A stretch of DNA of 64,000 nt, from NCBI RefSeq assembly GCF_009650995.1, contig NZ_WHVV01000004.1, positions 186,001-250,000 of the forward strand, given 5' to 3'. This DNA comes from Sporosarcina cascadiensis. GTDB taxonomy: Bacteria; Bacillota; Bacilli; Bacillales_A; Planococcaceae. Both the position numbers and the translations under genes were made by a program. Below, one piece after another: positions 44,442 through 53,233 of the stretch. Within the stretch, counting starts at the first letter, position 1. Every line of letters begins with the position of its first letter. The notes beneath the pieces were generated by a model that ran no database searches, was not told the DNA's origin, and saw nothing but the letters and a program-made list of their open reading frames with translations.

Positions 44442-45314
44442 TTATTTTTGACAGGCGGGGCAATAAACAGAAGATCTTCCCGCTATCTGTATGCTTCTTG
44501 TAGGCTTTCCGCAAGCTGTACAAACTTTTTTACCGTACATATGCAGGCGGTTCTGCATGGTGCCTGCGTTGCCATTCACTGAACGATAATCTGAAATCGT
44601 GCTGCCCCCTGCATCGATACTTTCCTGCAATACACGGACAATCTCTTCAAAAAGCTGGATTTTTCGTTTTCTACTGATTCTCTCCGTTTTTCTGCCTGGG
44701 TGTATGCTCATATGGAATAATGCCTCAGTCGCGTATATATTCCCGCATCCCGAAATGACTTTGCCGTCCATTATCACTTCTTTGATCGGTTTGCCTTTAT
44801 ATTTTGCCGACTCTGCCAGCGTTAGAAAATGCTCCAGTGCAACTTCAGAGAAAGGTTCAGGCGCCATTTCCAGCAATGGCGGAAAATCTTCTTCTGACTG
44901 CAAGAGCCGCATTTCCCCAAATCTGCGAATATCAGAATAAATCAGCAGACCGCCGTCTTCCATTTCTAAGAAAATATGTGCATGCTTACGAAACTTCTCT
45001 TCTGTAATTTCATCAGGAGATTCCACAACAAACCAAGCGCCCGTCATGCCTAAATGGCTGACGAGCAAATGCGGCTGATTGTGTTTCTGTAAATGAAAAT
45101 AAATATATTTACTGCGTCGGACAATCCTTTGAATCTGCATCTGCTCCATATCGTGCAGAAAGTCCTCTACTGTTTTCCCTTTGATAATTGTTTCTTTTCC
45201 AGCAGATTTGGAAGTGACAACCGTATCAGAAACAGACAGCTGTTTGATCGTCCGTCCTTCCATCAGCGGTGCTAGATCCCTCACCACTCCTTCTACTTCA
45301 GGCAGTTCCGGCAT
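44442..45314 (-). CDS. mutM: Formamidopyrimidine-DNA glycosylase
   Basis: Excises 8-oxoguanine and Fapy lesions and nicks the AP site. 290 aa; the N-terminal catalytic MPELPEVEG (Pro2, Glu3), a helix-two-turn-helix region with SGCGNIYATEALF, and a C-terminal zinc finger with two CxxC pairs (CTAC, CPAC) flanking the DNA-binding QIAGRSS. Placed between polA and coaE as in B. subtilis, linking it to replication/repair. Confidence 0.97.
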   Translation of the reverse strand: MPELPEVEGVVRDLAPLMEGRTIKQLSVSDTVVTSKSAGKETIIKGKTVEDFLHDMEQMQIQRIVRRSKYIYFHLQKHNQPHLLVSHLGMTGAWFVVESPDEITEEKFRKHAHIFLEMEDGGLLIYSDIRRFGEMRLLQSEEDFPPLLEMAPEPFSEVALEHFLTLAESAKYKGKPIKEVIMDGKVISGCGNIYATEALFHMSIHPGRKTERISRKRKIQLFEEIVRVLQESIDAGGSTISDYRSVNGNAGTMQNRLHMYGKKVCTACGKPTRSIQIAGRSSVYCPACQK

Positions 45315-45324
45315 GTGTAATCAC

Positions 45325-47949
45325 TCACTTTGTTTCGTACCAGGATTCGCCGTAATCCCAATCGACTTTCAACGGAACGTCGAGTTGAATTGTCTGCTCC
45401 ATTACTTCCGGTACGATTTCTTTTAGTTTTTCTAACTCTTCAATCGGAGCCTCAAATATCAATTCATCATGCACTTGCAGCAGCATCCGGGCCTGGAGAT
45501 TTTCCTTTTCAAGCCGGGTATCCATATCAATCATCGCTTTTTTGATGATATCAGCTGCCGTGCCTTGAATCGGCGTATTCATCGCTGTCCGCTCTGCAAA
45601 TCCGCGCAAATTAAAGTTAGAGCTCGTAATGTCTGGCAAATAGCGTCTTCTCTTGAGAAGTGTTGTCACGTAGCCCTTCTGCTTGGCATCGATAATACTG
45701 TCATCCATATATTGCTTAACGCCCGGGAAGCTGGCCAAGTAGGTATCAATGAACTCTCCTGCTTCTTTACGTGTAATATTCAGGCTTTGTGACAGACCGT
45801 AATCACTGATTCCATAAACAATTCCGAAGTTCACAGCCTTTGCTGCACGGCGCATATTTCCGTCCACTTCATCTTCTCCCACACCAAACACATCCATCGC
45901 TGTCTTCGTATGAATATCTGCACCGTGACGGAAAGCATCTATCAGTTTTTCATCCTGGGAAATATGTGCGAGTACCCGCAGTTCGATTTGTGAATAGTCC
46001 GCTGCAAACATAATCCAGCCAGGTTTTGACGGGATGAAAGCGGCACGGATTTTGCGGCCCTCCTCAAGACGGATCGGGATGTTCTGTAAATTGGGGTTGA
46101 TAGAGCTTAAGCGTCCCGTTTGGGTTAGTGCCTGCTGAAAACGTGTATGGATTTTTCCATCTTCATGAATTTCTTTCGATAAGCCTTCGATATAAGTAGA
46201 GTTTAATTTACCTAGCTGGCGATACAGTAAAATGTGCTGGATAATCTCATGCTCACTTTCAAGCTTTTCCAGTACATCTGCTGCAGTAGAATAGCCGGTT
46301 TTCGTTTTCTTGATAGGAGTCAGACCAATCTTTTCGAATAAAATAACCCCGAGCTGTTTCGGAGAATTAATATTGAACTTTTCGCCCGCCATTTCATAGA
46401 TGCTTTTCTCGATCAATGCCAGCCGTTCAGATAACTGCAGGCCGATTGTTTGCAGCACTCCCAGGTCAGTCTTAACTCCTGTCACTTCCATCTTGCCTAA
46501 AATTTTAGCCAATGGGAGTTCCAGTTCATGAAATAACTCCTGCTGTTCATTCTCTTCAAGTTGCTTCTCAATGATTGGATAAAGTTCCCACACTGCATGT
46601 GCTTTTCTTGCTGTATGATCCGCCAGCTTTTCAGAAGACGGCAAAGCTCGTTTCGCCCCTTTCCCATAAACCGTTTCATCACTTTCTATGCCATGATAAC
46701 CGAATGACCGGGCGATTTCCGATACTTCACCTGTCGAGAAGGAAGGATTGACGATATAGGCGGCCAGCATAAGATCAAAATCTGAACCGTTCAGCTTCAT
46801 ACCGAGCCGTGCCAAAGCCGCATATGCCGACTTAGAATCAGAAGCATATTTATGCTTTGTCCGGTCTTCCAGCCACCCTTTTAAAATAGCAGAGGATGTG
46901 GCAACTTCTGTAGGAATGAAATACGTATTCTGATCATCCGCCAGTCCAATACCTAAAATTGCAGCAGATAAATAATTATCACCATCAATTTCTACATGAA
47001 GGGACATTGTTTCAGTCAGCATATCAGCCGTTACCTCACTGACAGTATGAATTTCCACTTCTTCCATCGTCTGCACTTCAACAGGTGCATCCATTTTTTC
47101 AAGCAGCGAATTAAACTGCAGCTCTTTATAAAGCTGAATGACTGCTTCATCGTTCTTGCCCGCATAATCCAGATCGTCCAGACCCCTGCTGATCGGTGCA
47201 TGTATTTCAATCGTTGCAAGCTCTTTACTCATGATTGCCTGCTCTTTATTGTTCACTAAGTTTTCCTTCATCTTTTTAGCTGTGATCTGTTCGATCGATT
47301 CATATACTTTTTCCACTGAGCCGTATTCTTTCAACAGCTTTAATGCAGTCTTCTCGCCGATTCCAGGCACTCCCGGAATATTATCGGATGCGTCACCCAT
47401 TAACCCTTTCATATCAATAATCTGCAATGGAGCGATGCCATATTTTTCTTCGATATGTTCCGGTGTATATTTTTCCAGATCGGTAATGCCTTTTCTTGTG
47501 ATGCAGACTGTCGTATGTTCATTTGCAAGCTGTGTCAAGTCTTTGTCTCCTGAAATGATGACAACTTCCGCTTTCGCTTCACTGCATTCGCGGCTCAGTG
47601 TACCGATAATATCATCCGCCTCATAGAGATCAAGCTCGTACTGCTCAATGCCAAAGGCTTCGACCAATTTGCGAATATAAGGAAATTGTTCAGAGAGTTC
47701 AGGAGGAGTCTTCTGGCGCCCGCCTTTATATTCAGTAAACGTGCTGTGACGGAATGTTGTTTTCCCTGCATCCCATGCGACCAGTATGTGAGTCGGCTTT
47801 TCATTGTCCAAGATATTTTCAAGCATCATTGTAAATCCATAAACGGCATTGGTATGGATTCCTTTATCATTCGTCAGTAAGGGCAGCGCAAAAAACGCAC
47901 GGTACGCCAGACTGTTTCCGTCAAGCAAGACAATTTTCTTCTTCGTCAA
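45325..47949 (-). CDS. polA: DNA polymerase I
   Basis: 874 aa: 5'-3' exonuclease domain (about 1-290; YKGGRQKTPPELSEQ, MGDASDNIPGVPG), a degenerate 3'-5' exonuclease domain (about 300-460) in which the catalytic D-x-E is not apparent (LHVEIDGDN in its place), and the polymerase domain with motif A DYSQIELRVLAHIS, motif B RRAAKAVNFGIVYG and motif C LLQVHDELIFEAP. So it probably lacks proofreading, as in other Bacillales. The start is TTG at 47949 with AAAGGAG 11 nt upstream, giving the family N-terminus TKKKIVLLDGNSLAYRAFF; the longer frame adds 12 unrelated residues. Confidence 0.96.
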   Translation of the reverse strand: MTKKKIVLLDGNSLAYRAFFALPLLTNDKGIHTNAVYGFTMMLENILDNEKPTHILVAWDAGKTTFRHSTFTEYKGGRQKTPPELSEQFPYIRKLVEAFGIEQYELDLYEADDIIGTLSRECSEAKAEVVIISGDKDLTQLANEHTTVCITRKGITDLEKYTPEHIEEKYGIAPLQIIDMKGLMGDASDNIPGVPGIGEKTALKLLKEYGSVEKVYESIEQITAKKMKENLVNNKEQAIMSKELATIEIHAPISRGLDDLDYAGKNDEAVIQLYKELQFNSLLEKMDAPVEVQTMEEVEIHTVSEVTADMLTETMSLHVEIDGDNYLSAAILGIGLADDQNTYFIPTEVATSSAILKGWLEDRTKHKYASDSKSAYAALARLGMKLNGSDFDLMLAAYIVNPSFSTGEVSEIARSFGYHGIESDETVYGKGAKRALPSSEKLADHTARKAHAVWELYPIIEKQLEENEQQELFHELELPLAKILGKMEVTGVKTDLGVLQTIGLQLSERLALIEKSIYEMAGEKFNINSPKQLGVILFEKIGLTPIKKTKTGYSTAADVLEKLESEHEIIQHILLYRQLGKLNSTYIEGLSKEIHEDGKIHTRFQQALTQTGRLSSINPNLQNIPIRLEEGRKIRAAFIPSKPGWIMFAADYSQIELRVLAHISQDEKLIDAFRHGADIHTKTAMDVFGVGEDEVDGNMRRAAKAVNFGIVYGISDYGLSQSLNITRKEAGEFIDTYLASFPGVKQYMDDSIIDAKQKGYVTTLLKRRRYLPDITSSNFNLRGFAERTAMNTPIQGTAADIIKKAMIDMDTRLEKENLQARMLLQVHDELIFEAPIEELEKLKEIVPEVMEQTIQLDVPLKVDWDYGESWYETK

Positions 47950-47984
47950 CTTCCATCCCACTCCTTTGAGTTGCTTTTGCATCA

Positions 47985-48347
47985 TCCAGCGGCAAGCGCC
48001 AGCTTATCGGGTCGTTTCGGTCTTAAAGATAAAGGCAAAGGGCGCCTTCATTTTAAGCCCTCCAACGCCTGTCGAAGCTGAACGGCGCTCGCCGCTTTTG
48101 AACCATCCAGCGGCAAGCGCAAGCTTATCGGGTCGTTTCGGTCTTAAAGATAAAGGCAAAGGGCGCCTTTATTGTAAGCCCTCCAACGCCTGTCGAAGCT
48201 TAACAGCGCTCGCCGCTTTTGAACCATCCAGCGGCAAGCGCCAGCTTATCGGGTCGTTTCGGTCTTAAAGATAAAGGCAAAGGGCGCCTTTATTTTAAGC
48301 TCTACAACGCCTGTCGAAGCTTAACGGCGCTGGCCGCTTTTGAAAAT
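47985..48347. repeat. Three tandem 121-bp units with terminal inverted repeats
   Basis: Units begin at 47985, 48106 and 48227, with a constant period of 121 bp and only a few differences. Each starts with AGCGGCAAGCGCC and ends with GGCGCTCGCCGCT (or a one- or two-base variant), which are inverted copies of each other, so each unit can fold on itself. The array lies between the polA start and the hflC terminator; short open frames inside it repeat with the units and lack ribosome sites. MITE- or REP-like origin is inferred. Confidence 0.88.
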
Positions 48348-48404
48348 AAAAGCACGTCATTTTCATCTAGTTTACCACGGAGGCAACCAGAAATGAAAAT
48401 GACG
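48348..48404 (-). terminator. hflKC terminator
   Basis: Arms CGTCATTTTCAT (48355-48366) and ATGAAAATGACG (48393-48404), perfect 12-bp stem with a 26-nt loop; on the minus strand it is followed by TGCTTTTATTTT. It lies just after the hflC stop, before the repeat array. Confidence 0.8.
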
Positions 48405-48413
48405 CACTTAAAG

Positions 48414-49436
48414 TTATTGTAAACCGCCGGTCAGCAGCTTGGCATACGGTGAATCTGCAGGCAGGATGATCATCGTTTCATCATCTACAACCTTAGAATA
48501 CGACTGCAGCGTGCGGTATAATTTATAGAACTCAGGGTCTTTGGAAAAAGCATCATTATAAATCTTCGCAGCTTCCGCTTCACCCTGTGCTGTAATAATT
48601 GCCGCTTCTTTCTTCGCTTTCGCCAGCATTTCCTGCACTTCTCTGTCTGTTTCTGCTTCGATCTTACGCTTCTCTGCATCTCCTTCAGATAAATAGGATT
48701 GTGCAGTAGACTGACGTTCGGAAATCATCCGTGTATAGATGGACTGTTCGTTCTCTTCCGGAAGATCGATCCGTTTCATACGCACGTCGACTACTTCAAT
48801 TCCGTAGTTTCCATCATTCAGAAAGTTATTGACTTTCTCGGTCACACGGTCGTTCAGGCTTCCGCGGGATGAGTCTTCGTCATTTACGACGTCCACATAA
48901 TTCAGCCGTCCCATTTCATTTCGCACAACAGAATAAATGAACTCTTCCAAACGCGCTTCCGCATTGACGATATTACGTGCGTTGGAAATCATTTTCCCAG
49001 GATTGGTAATATGCCAAACTGCATAGTTATCGATGATAATACGTTTTTTATCCTTCGTCGTGATTTCCGCTTCTGATACATTCGAAGTCATCTGATTTTT
49101 TGGCAGCGTGGAAATACTTTGAATGAAAGGAACTTTTATATTAATTCCAGGTTCTTGAACAATGCGGGTAATTTCACCAAATTGGCGGACAACCCGGTAT
49201 TCATTCTCTTTCACAATAAATAAATTGGAAATCAAAATGACAATGACGGCAAACGCAATGGTTAATCCGATAATCAGTTTAGCATATCGTTTCATATCCA
49301 CATTCTTCTTTGGTTTGATCACTTTTACTTTAGGATTCTCTTCAGGCGCTTTCTGAGCAGTTTTCTTTTTCTCAGTATCACTCATCTTCTTCATTGCCTC
49401 TTCGATTTTTTTGAAAGGATTCTGTTCATTGCTCAT
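48414..49436 (-). CDS. hflC: Membrane protease modulator HflC
   Basis: 340-aa SPFH/prohibitin-domain protein. HflC and HflK form a membrane cage around FtsH and modulate it. There is one transmembrane helix at about 51-72 (KLIIGLTIAFAVIVILISNLF), then the SPFH domain (FIVKENEYRVVRQFGEITRI) and a coiled-coil region rich in Ala/Glu (ERQSTAQSYLSEGDAEKRKI). Odd: a 50-residue lysine/glutamate-rich cytosolic tail precedes the helix, much longer than in E. coli HflC. It overlaps hflK by 4 bp. Confidence 0.92.
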   Translation of the reverse strand: MSNEQNPFKKIEEAMKKMSDTEKKKTAQKAPEENPKVKVIKPKKNVDMKRYAKLIIGLTIAFAVIVILISNLFIVKENEYRVVRQFGEITRIVQEPGINIKVPFIQSISTLPKNQMTSNVSEAEITTKDKKRIIIDNYAVWHITNPGKMISNARNIVNAEARLEEFIYSVVRNEMGRLNYVDVVNDEDSSRGSLNDRVTEKVNNFLNDGNYGIEVVDVRMKRIDLPEENEQSIYTRMISERQSTAQSYLSEGDAEKRKIEAETDREVQEMLAKAKKEAAIITAQGEAEAAKIYNDAFSKDPEFYKLYRTLQSYSKVVDDETMIILPADSPYAKLLTGGLQ

Positions 49437-50422
49437 GAAGCTTTCTCTCCTTTCTCAGCTGATTGGCCAGCCTTGTCGGAGTCGTTTGATTCTGCAGGCG
49501 GCACTGCTTGCGGCAGCTGCTGCAGCGGTAAATACTTCATCGTTTCTCCGCTGTCATTCATAATATAAAGATTCGCTTTTGGAAGAACTTGCTCGAGCGT
49601 TTCAATAATCAGACGGTCACGAGTGATTGCTTTGTTCTTTGCATACTCAGTGTACAGGTCCGTAAATAATGCAACGTCCCCCTGCGCTTGTTGAACACGT
49701 GCTGTTTTCTTACCTTTCGCCTGAGACTTAATGGCATCACGCTCACCGATTGCTTCTTTTGTTTTTTGGTTTTCATATTTCTTCGCTTCGTTTATTTTTG
49801 TGTTTTTTGTTTCACGTGCATCTGTTACAGCCGTAAATGCAGCACGGACTTCTGTATTCGGTAATTCCACATCCTGCAGTTTAACGCCTTGAATTGCCAG
49901 GCCGATGTCATAGTTATCTACAAGACTAGTTAATAAATCACGCGTTTTTGCTTCAATTTCCGCTTTCCCGTCCGTCAGAGCAGCATCGATTGTAGAGCTG
50001 CCGATCACTGACCGAATGGAAGCGGAAGCAGCGTCCCGCAAAATCTCAACCGGTTCTTCCGCATTAAACAGGTATTTCTTCGGATCGACAATGCGCCATT
50101 GAACCGTCAAATCAGTCAGAACGATGTATTCGTCGCCTGTAATCATTTTCGTTTCCTTGTCGACGATTTCACCGCTTTTATCCTGCTTATAACCGAAATG
50201 AATACTGTATGTTTCTTTTGATAAGATTTCTGCCCGCTGGATCGGCCACGGCAATTTAAAATGCAGACCCGATTCTACAACCGGCTCTCCTGCTTTCCCG
50301 AATGAAATCACTACAGCCTGTTCGGATTCATCTACTGTATACCAAGTCGTAAAGACAATCAGCAACAGCAGCAATCCAGTAACGGCTAAACCGAGTGTCA
50401 CCAGGGTTCTTTTTGTTCCCAT
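49433..50422 (-). CDS. hflK: Membrane protease modulator HflK
   Basis: 329-aa partner of HflC: an N-terminal helix (LVTLGLAVTGLLLLLIVFTTW), SPFH domain starting DESEQAVVISFGK, and a charged coiled-coil (ETKNTKINEAKKYENQ). GGGAGG before the ATG. The hflK-hflC pair stands between phoR and polA, where B. subtilis has no such genes. Confidence 0.92.
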   Translation of the reverse strand: MGTKRTLVTLGLAVTGLLLLLIVFTTWYTVDESEQAVVISFGKAGEPVVESGLHFKLPWPIQRAEILSKETYSIHFGYKQDKSGEIVDKETKMITGDEYIVLTDLTVQWRIVDPKKYLFNAEEPVEILRDAASASIRSVIGSSTIDAALTDGKAEIEAKTRDLLTSLVDNYDIGLAIQGVKLQDVELPNTEVRAAFTAVTDARETKNTKINEAKKYENQKTKEAIGERDAIKSQAKGKKTARVQQAQGDVALFTDLYTEYAKNKAITRDRLIIETLEQVLPKANLYIMNDSGETMKYLPLQQLPQAVPPAESNDSDKAGQSAEKGEKAS

Positions 50423-50494
50423 GCTAGTTCCTCCCTTTTCTATGTATAAATACTCTACGGAGCAGCAGGAGGTTTAGTTTCAACAATCCGTTTT

Positions 50495-51913
50495 TTATTT
50501 TATTTCTTCTTTCAACGGCAGCTGCAAAATGAATGTCGTGCCCGTTCCCACTTCACTGTCAACTGTCACTGTACCCTGATGTGCTTCAATAATATGTTTG
50601 ACGATCGCTAAGCCGAGACCTGTGCCGCCCGACTCTCTGCTTCTAGCCCGGTCAATACGATAGAAGCGCTCAAACAAGCGCGGGAGCTCTGAAGGCATAA
50701 TCCCTATCCCCTGATCAGTAACCGCAATAGAAACGCTGCCTGACACTTCCTGAATGGAGATTGTAATGACTGTCCCGCCTTGTGAATAGGCAACAGCATT
50801 GTTGAGCAAATTCACCATTACCTGAACTAATCGATCATGGTCTGCTTGAATCAGCAGACTTTCAGGTGCCTCCAAGACGATTTTCATATCTTTATCCTGC
50901 AGTTTCGTTTGAACAATCTTCACGGACTGCCCGATGACATCCATAAGATCGACAGGACGTCTGGTAATTTCAAAACTTCCTCGCTCCATACTGGACAGAT
51001 GAAGCAGATCTTCAATTAATAATTGCAGCCGATTGCTTTCTTTGTACATAATTTCCAGAAACTCTCTTTTAATTGCCGCATCTTCCACTACTCCGTCCAG
51101 CAGCATTTCAGAAAATCCTTTAATGGATGTTACAGGTGTTTTTAATTCATGCGAAACATTGGCGACAAAATCCTTGCGTACTTGTTCCAGACGAATCAAC
51201 TCCGTGATATCATGCAGGATGATGACAATGCCGAGCCAATTGCCATTTTCACCGATTACGGGCGCACCATAGACTTCCAAATGGCATAATCCGTCATCCA
51301 AATAGACTTTAGACTGGAATGAACGCTTTTCTTCCGTTAAAAATATTGCTTCAATTTCTCTTTCTATATCTGCTGGCAAGCCGATATCCTTGTACGTTCT
51401 GCCGATCAGCTCCTCGCTGCTCTTATGAAACGTTTCTTCATATACACGGTTCACCAGATTCACTGCACCTTGTCTGCCGAACATCAGTAAACTGCTGCCG
51501 ATGCTGCTGATCAATGTTTTCAGTCGTTCTTGCTCCATCGTCCGCAGCGTTGAATTTTCTTGCAGATTACGTGCAATTTGATTGATCGCCGATGTTAATT
51601 GCTGATTCATTTGCCCATCTTCCCGGTGTGCTCTGACTATATAATTACCTTGTGCCAGCTGATGTGCGACATCAGTGAAATGATCAATCGGCTGCACATA
51701 TTGCTGCAGCAATTTAGCCATGACAAACATCATAACTACAAACACCAGCGCAAGCGTGAATAACAAAAAGACCCAGTACTTTTGCTGAATGGCAGGATCA
51801 ATATCTTCTGCAAATAAATGAAAAAATTGCCCTAAGATAATACCTAGCACAATTAATAAAATCGATAGAATGACTGCAGAGGCAGCCAATAATCTTGAGT
51901 AATAATTTTTCAT
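50495..51913 (-). CDS. phoR: Phosphate-type sensor histidine kinase PhoR
   Basis: 472 aa: two helices (about 8-32 and 46-68) separated by only about 15 extracytoplasmic residues, then a HAMP-like segment, a PAS domain (about 115-225), HisKA with the phospho-acceptor in FVANVSHELKTPVTS (about residue 247), and a HATPase domain (N box NLLNNAVAYS, G boxes DQGIGI and GGTGLGLAIVK). B. subtilis PhoR has a large extracellular Cache domain; its absence here means the signal is probably read in the membrane or cytoplasm. It follows phoP by 5 bp. Confidence 0.92.
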   Translation of the reverse strand: MKNYYSRLLAASAVILSILLIVLGIILGQFFHLFAEDIDPAIQQKYWVFLLFTLALVFVVMMFVMAKLLQQYVQPIDHFTDVAHQLAQGNYIVRAHREDGQMNQQLTSAINQIARNLQENSTLRTMEQERLKTLISSIGSSLLMFGRQGAVNLVNRVYEETFHKSSEELIGRTYKDIGLPADIEREIEAIFLTEEKRSFQSKVYLDDGLCHLEVYGAPVIGENGNWLGIVIILHDITELIRLEQVRKDFVANVSHELKTPVTSIKGFSEMLLDGVVEDAAIKREFLEIMYKESNRLQLLIEDLLHLSSMERGSFEITRRPVDLMDVIGQSVKIVQTKLQDKDMKIVLEAPESLLIQADHDRLVQVMVNLLNNAVAYSQGGTVITISIQEVSGSVSIAVTDQGIGIMPSELPRLFERFYRIDRARSRESGGTGLGLAIVKHIIEAHQGTVTVDSEVGTGTTFILQLPLKEEIK

Positions 51914-51918
51914 CCGAT

Positions 51919-52614
51919 TTACTCTCCGAACTTATAGCCGACCCCTCTCATCGTCTTGATATATCGGGGTTTCCTAGTATTTTCTTCAATCTTGTCACGC
52001 AAATGGCTGATATGAACATCCACGATTCTTGTATCTCCCGCAAATTCATAATTCCAGACAGCCTGAAGCAATTGGCCGCGTGTCAGCACTCGATTCGGAT
52101 GCCGCATTAAATAAACAAGCAGCTCAAATTCTTTGCGCGTGAATTCCAACGGGCTATCTTCAAGATAGACTTCAAAACGATTAGGATAAACGAGTAATTG
52201 GCCCGCCTCCAGCATTTCGTCTTTTGGTTTCGCTCTTTCCCCTGTTCGACGAAGGACCGCTTTCACCCGTGCTGCCACTTCTCTCGGACTGAAAGGCTTT
52301 GTCATATAATCATCAGCGCCCATCTCCAAGCCGATGATCTTGTCCATTTCTTCTCCTTTTGCAGTCAGCATGATGATCGGCGTATCTATGTCTCGGTTAC
52401 GCAATTGTCTGCAAACATCCATGCCATCAATTTTTGGCAGCATTAAATCTAAGATTATCAGATCAGGGCTTTCTTCCATGACCATTTTTAGTGCCTGTTC
52501 ACCATCTTGTGCAATAGCCGTTTCATAGTTTGCCTGCATTAATGTAAATTCCAGCAGTTTTTGAATCGACTGCTCATCCTCTACAATCAGTATTTTCTGC
52601 AGCCTATTTACCAT
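51919..52614 (-). CDS. phoP: Response regulator PhoP
   Basis: 231-aa OmpR-family regulator: receiver with ILIVEDEQS, Asp in LIILDLMLPK, MTKPFSPRE; DNA-binding domain with DTRIVDVHISHLRDKIEE. Together with the adjacent PhoR it should read Pho boxes such as the one upstream of pstS. The ATG lies inside the end of the MaoC-like gene (11-bp overlap), with AGGGAAG 8-9 nt upstream. Paralogous to the orphan regulator at 22444-23154. Confidence 0.94.
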   Translation of the reverse strand: MVNRLQKILIVEDEQSIQKLLEFTLMQANYETAIAQDGEQALKMVMEESPDLIILDLMLPKIDGMDVCRQLRNRDIDTPIIMLTAKGEEMDKIIGLEMGADDYMTKPFSPREVAARVKAVLRRTGERAKPKDEMLEAGQLLVYPNRFEVYLEDSPLEFTRKEFELLVYLMRHPNRVLTRGQLLQAVWNYEFAGDTRIVDVHISHLRDKIEENTRKPRYIKTMRGVGYKFGE

Positions 52615-53089
52615 TGGCAGCTTCCCTTTTCGCCGTTTGTTCCGCCAAAGACCTCTCAGGTGCTATGACGACAACTTCACCGCTCATCACACGTTCACCT
52701 GATTCATCTGTCGCATCAACTGAAATCGTCACTTGATTCGATGTTATATCCAGCTTGGTAACTTCCAGAATGAATTCTACAATTGCATAATGATATACGG
52801 GTTTCGGAAAATGCAGCTGCTGATTAATGATATGGGCGCCGGGTCCGGGAAGGTGTTTAGAAATCGCGGATGTCACAATTCCTGTAAGCATAATCGGCGG
52901 AACAATCGGCTGTCCGTAAATGGTTTCCGCTGCATAATCATGCTGTAGATAAAGCGGATTTGCATCATTTGTCAATCCTAAATAAAGCATAAGATCTTTG
53001 TCTTCAATTTTCTCGGTTAAACTAAGCCTCTCGCCCACTTCCAGCTCGGATAACCCTTTCCCCAGCGTTTTACGTTTACCCTTCAACAA
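52604..53089 (-). CDS. MaoC-like hot-dog (R)-enoyl-CoA hydratase-type protein
   Basis: 161 aa; a single hot-dog domain with the MaoC catalytic region LGLTNDANPLYLQHDYA (Asp and a His a few residues on; the usual D-x4-H has Tyr in place of the first His: DANPLYLQHD) and PPIMLTGIVTSAISKHLPGPG. The D-x4-H deviation makes catalysis uncertain. In characterised members the reaction is hydration of 2-enoyl-CoA. It overlaps phoP by 11 bp and leads that operon, an unexpected partner for a phosphate regulator. Confidence 0.8.
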   Translation of the reverse strand: MLKGKRKTLGKGLSELEVGERLSLTEKIEDKDLMLYLGLTNDANPLYLQHDYAAETIYGQPIVPPIMLTGIVTSAISKHLPGPGAHIINQQLHFPKPVYHYAIVEFILEVTKLDITSNQVTISVDATDESGERVMSGEVVVIAPERSLAEQTAKREAANGK

Positions 53090-53186
53090 ACAAATCTCCC
53101 CCTAATGTATTCTTGTGTAATGCAGCAAAAATCAGAAACTTTTACATTTAGTTAAAGTATACCAATCCGAATGAAGAAAATCGAGC

Positions 53187-53221
53187 AGCAAAAAATCGGA
53201 CAGCAAAGGAGCCGCCCGATT
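53187..53221 (-). terminator. mdh terminator
   Basis: On the minus strand AATCGG pairs with CCGATT and is followed by TTTTGC. It lies between mdh and the MaoC-phoPR operon. Confidence 0.75.
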
Positions 53222-53233
53222 CATATGAATTAA

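Noticed and set aside
47985..48347. CRISPR array
   Set aside because: The units are adjacent and near-identical over their whole 121 bp, without unique spacers, and no cas genes are nearby.
47849..48422. Open frames across the 121-bp repeat array that encode repeated peptides
   Set aside because: The period of 121 bp is not a multiple of three, so no frame is maintained through the array; no ribosome site.
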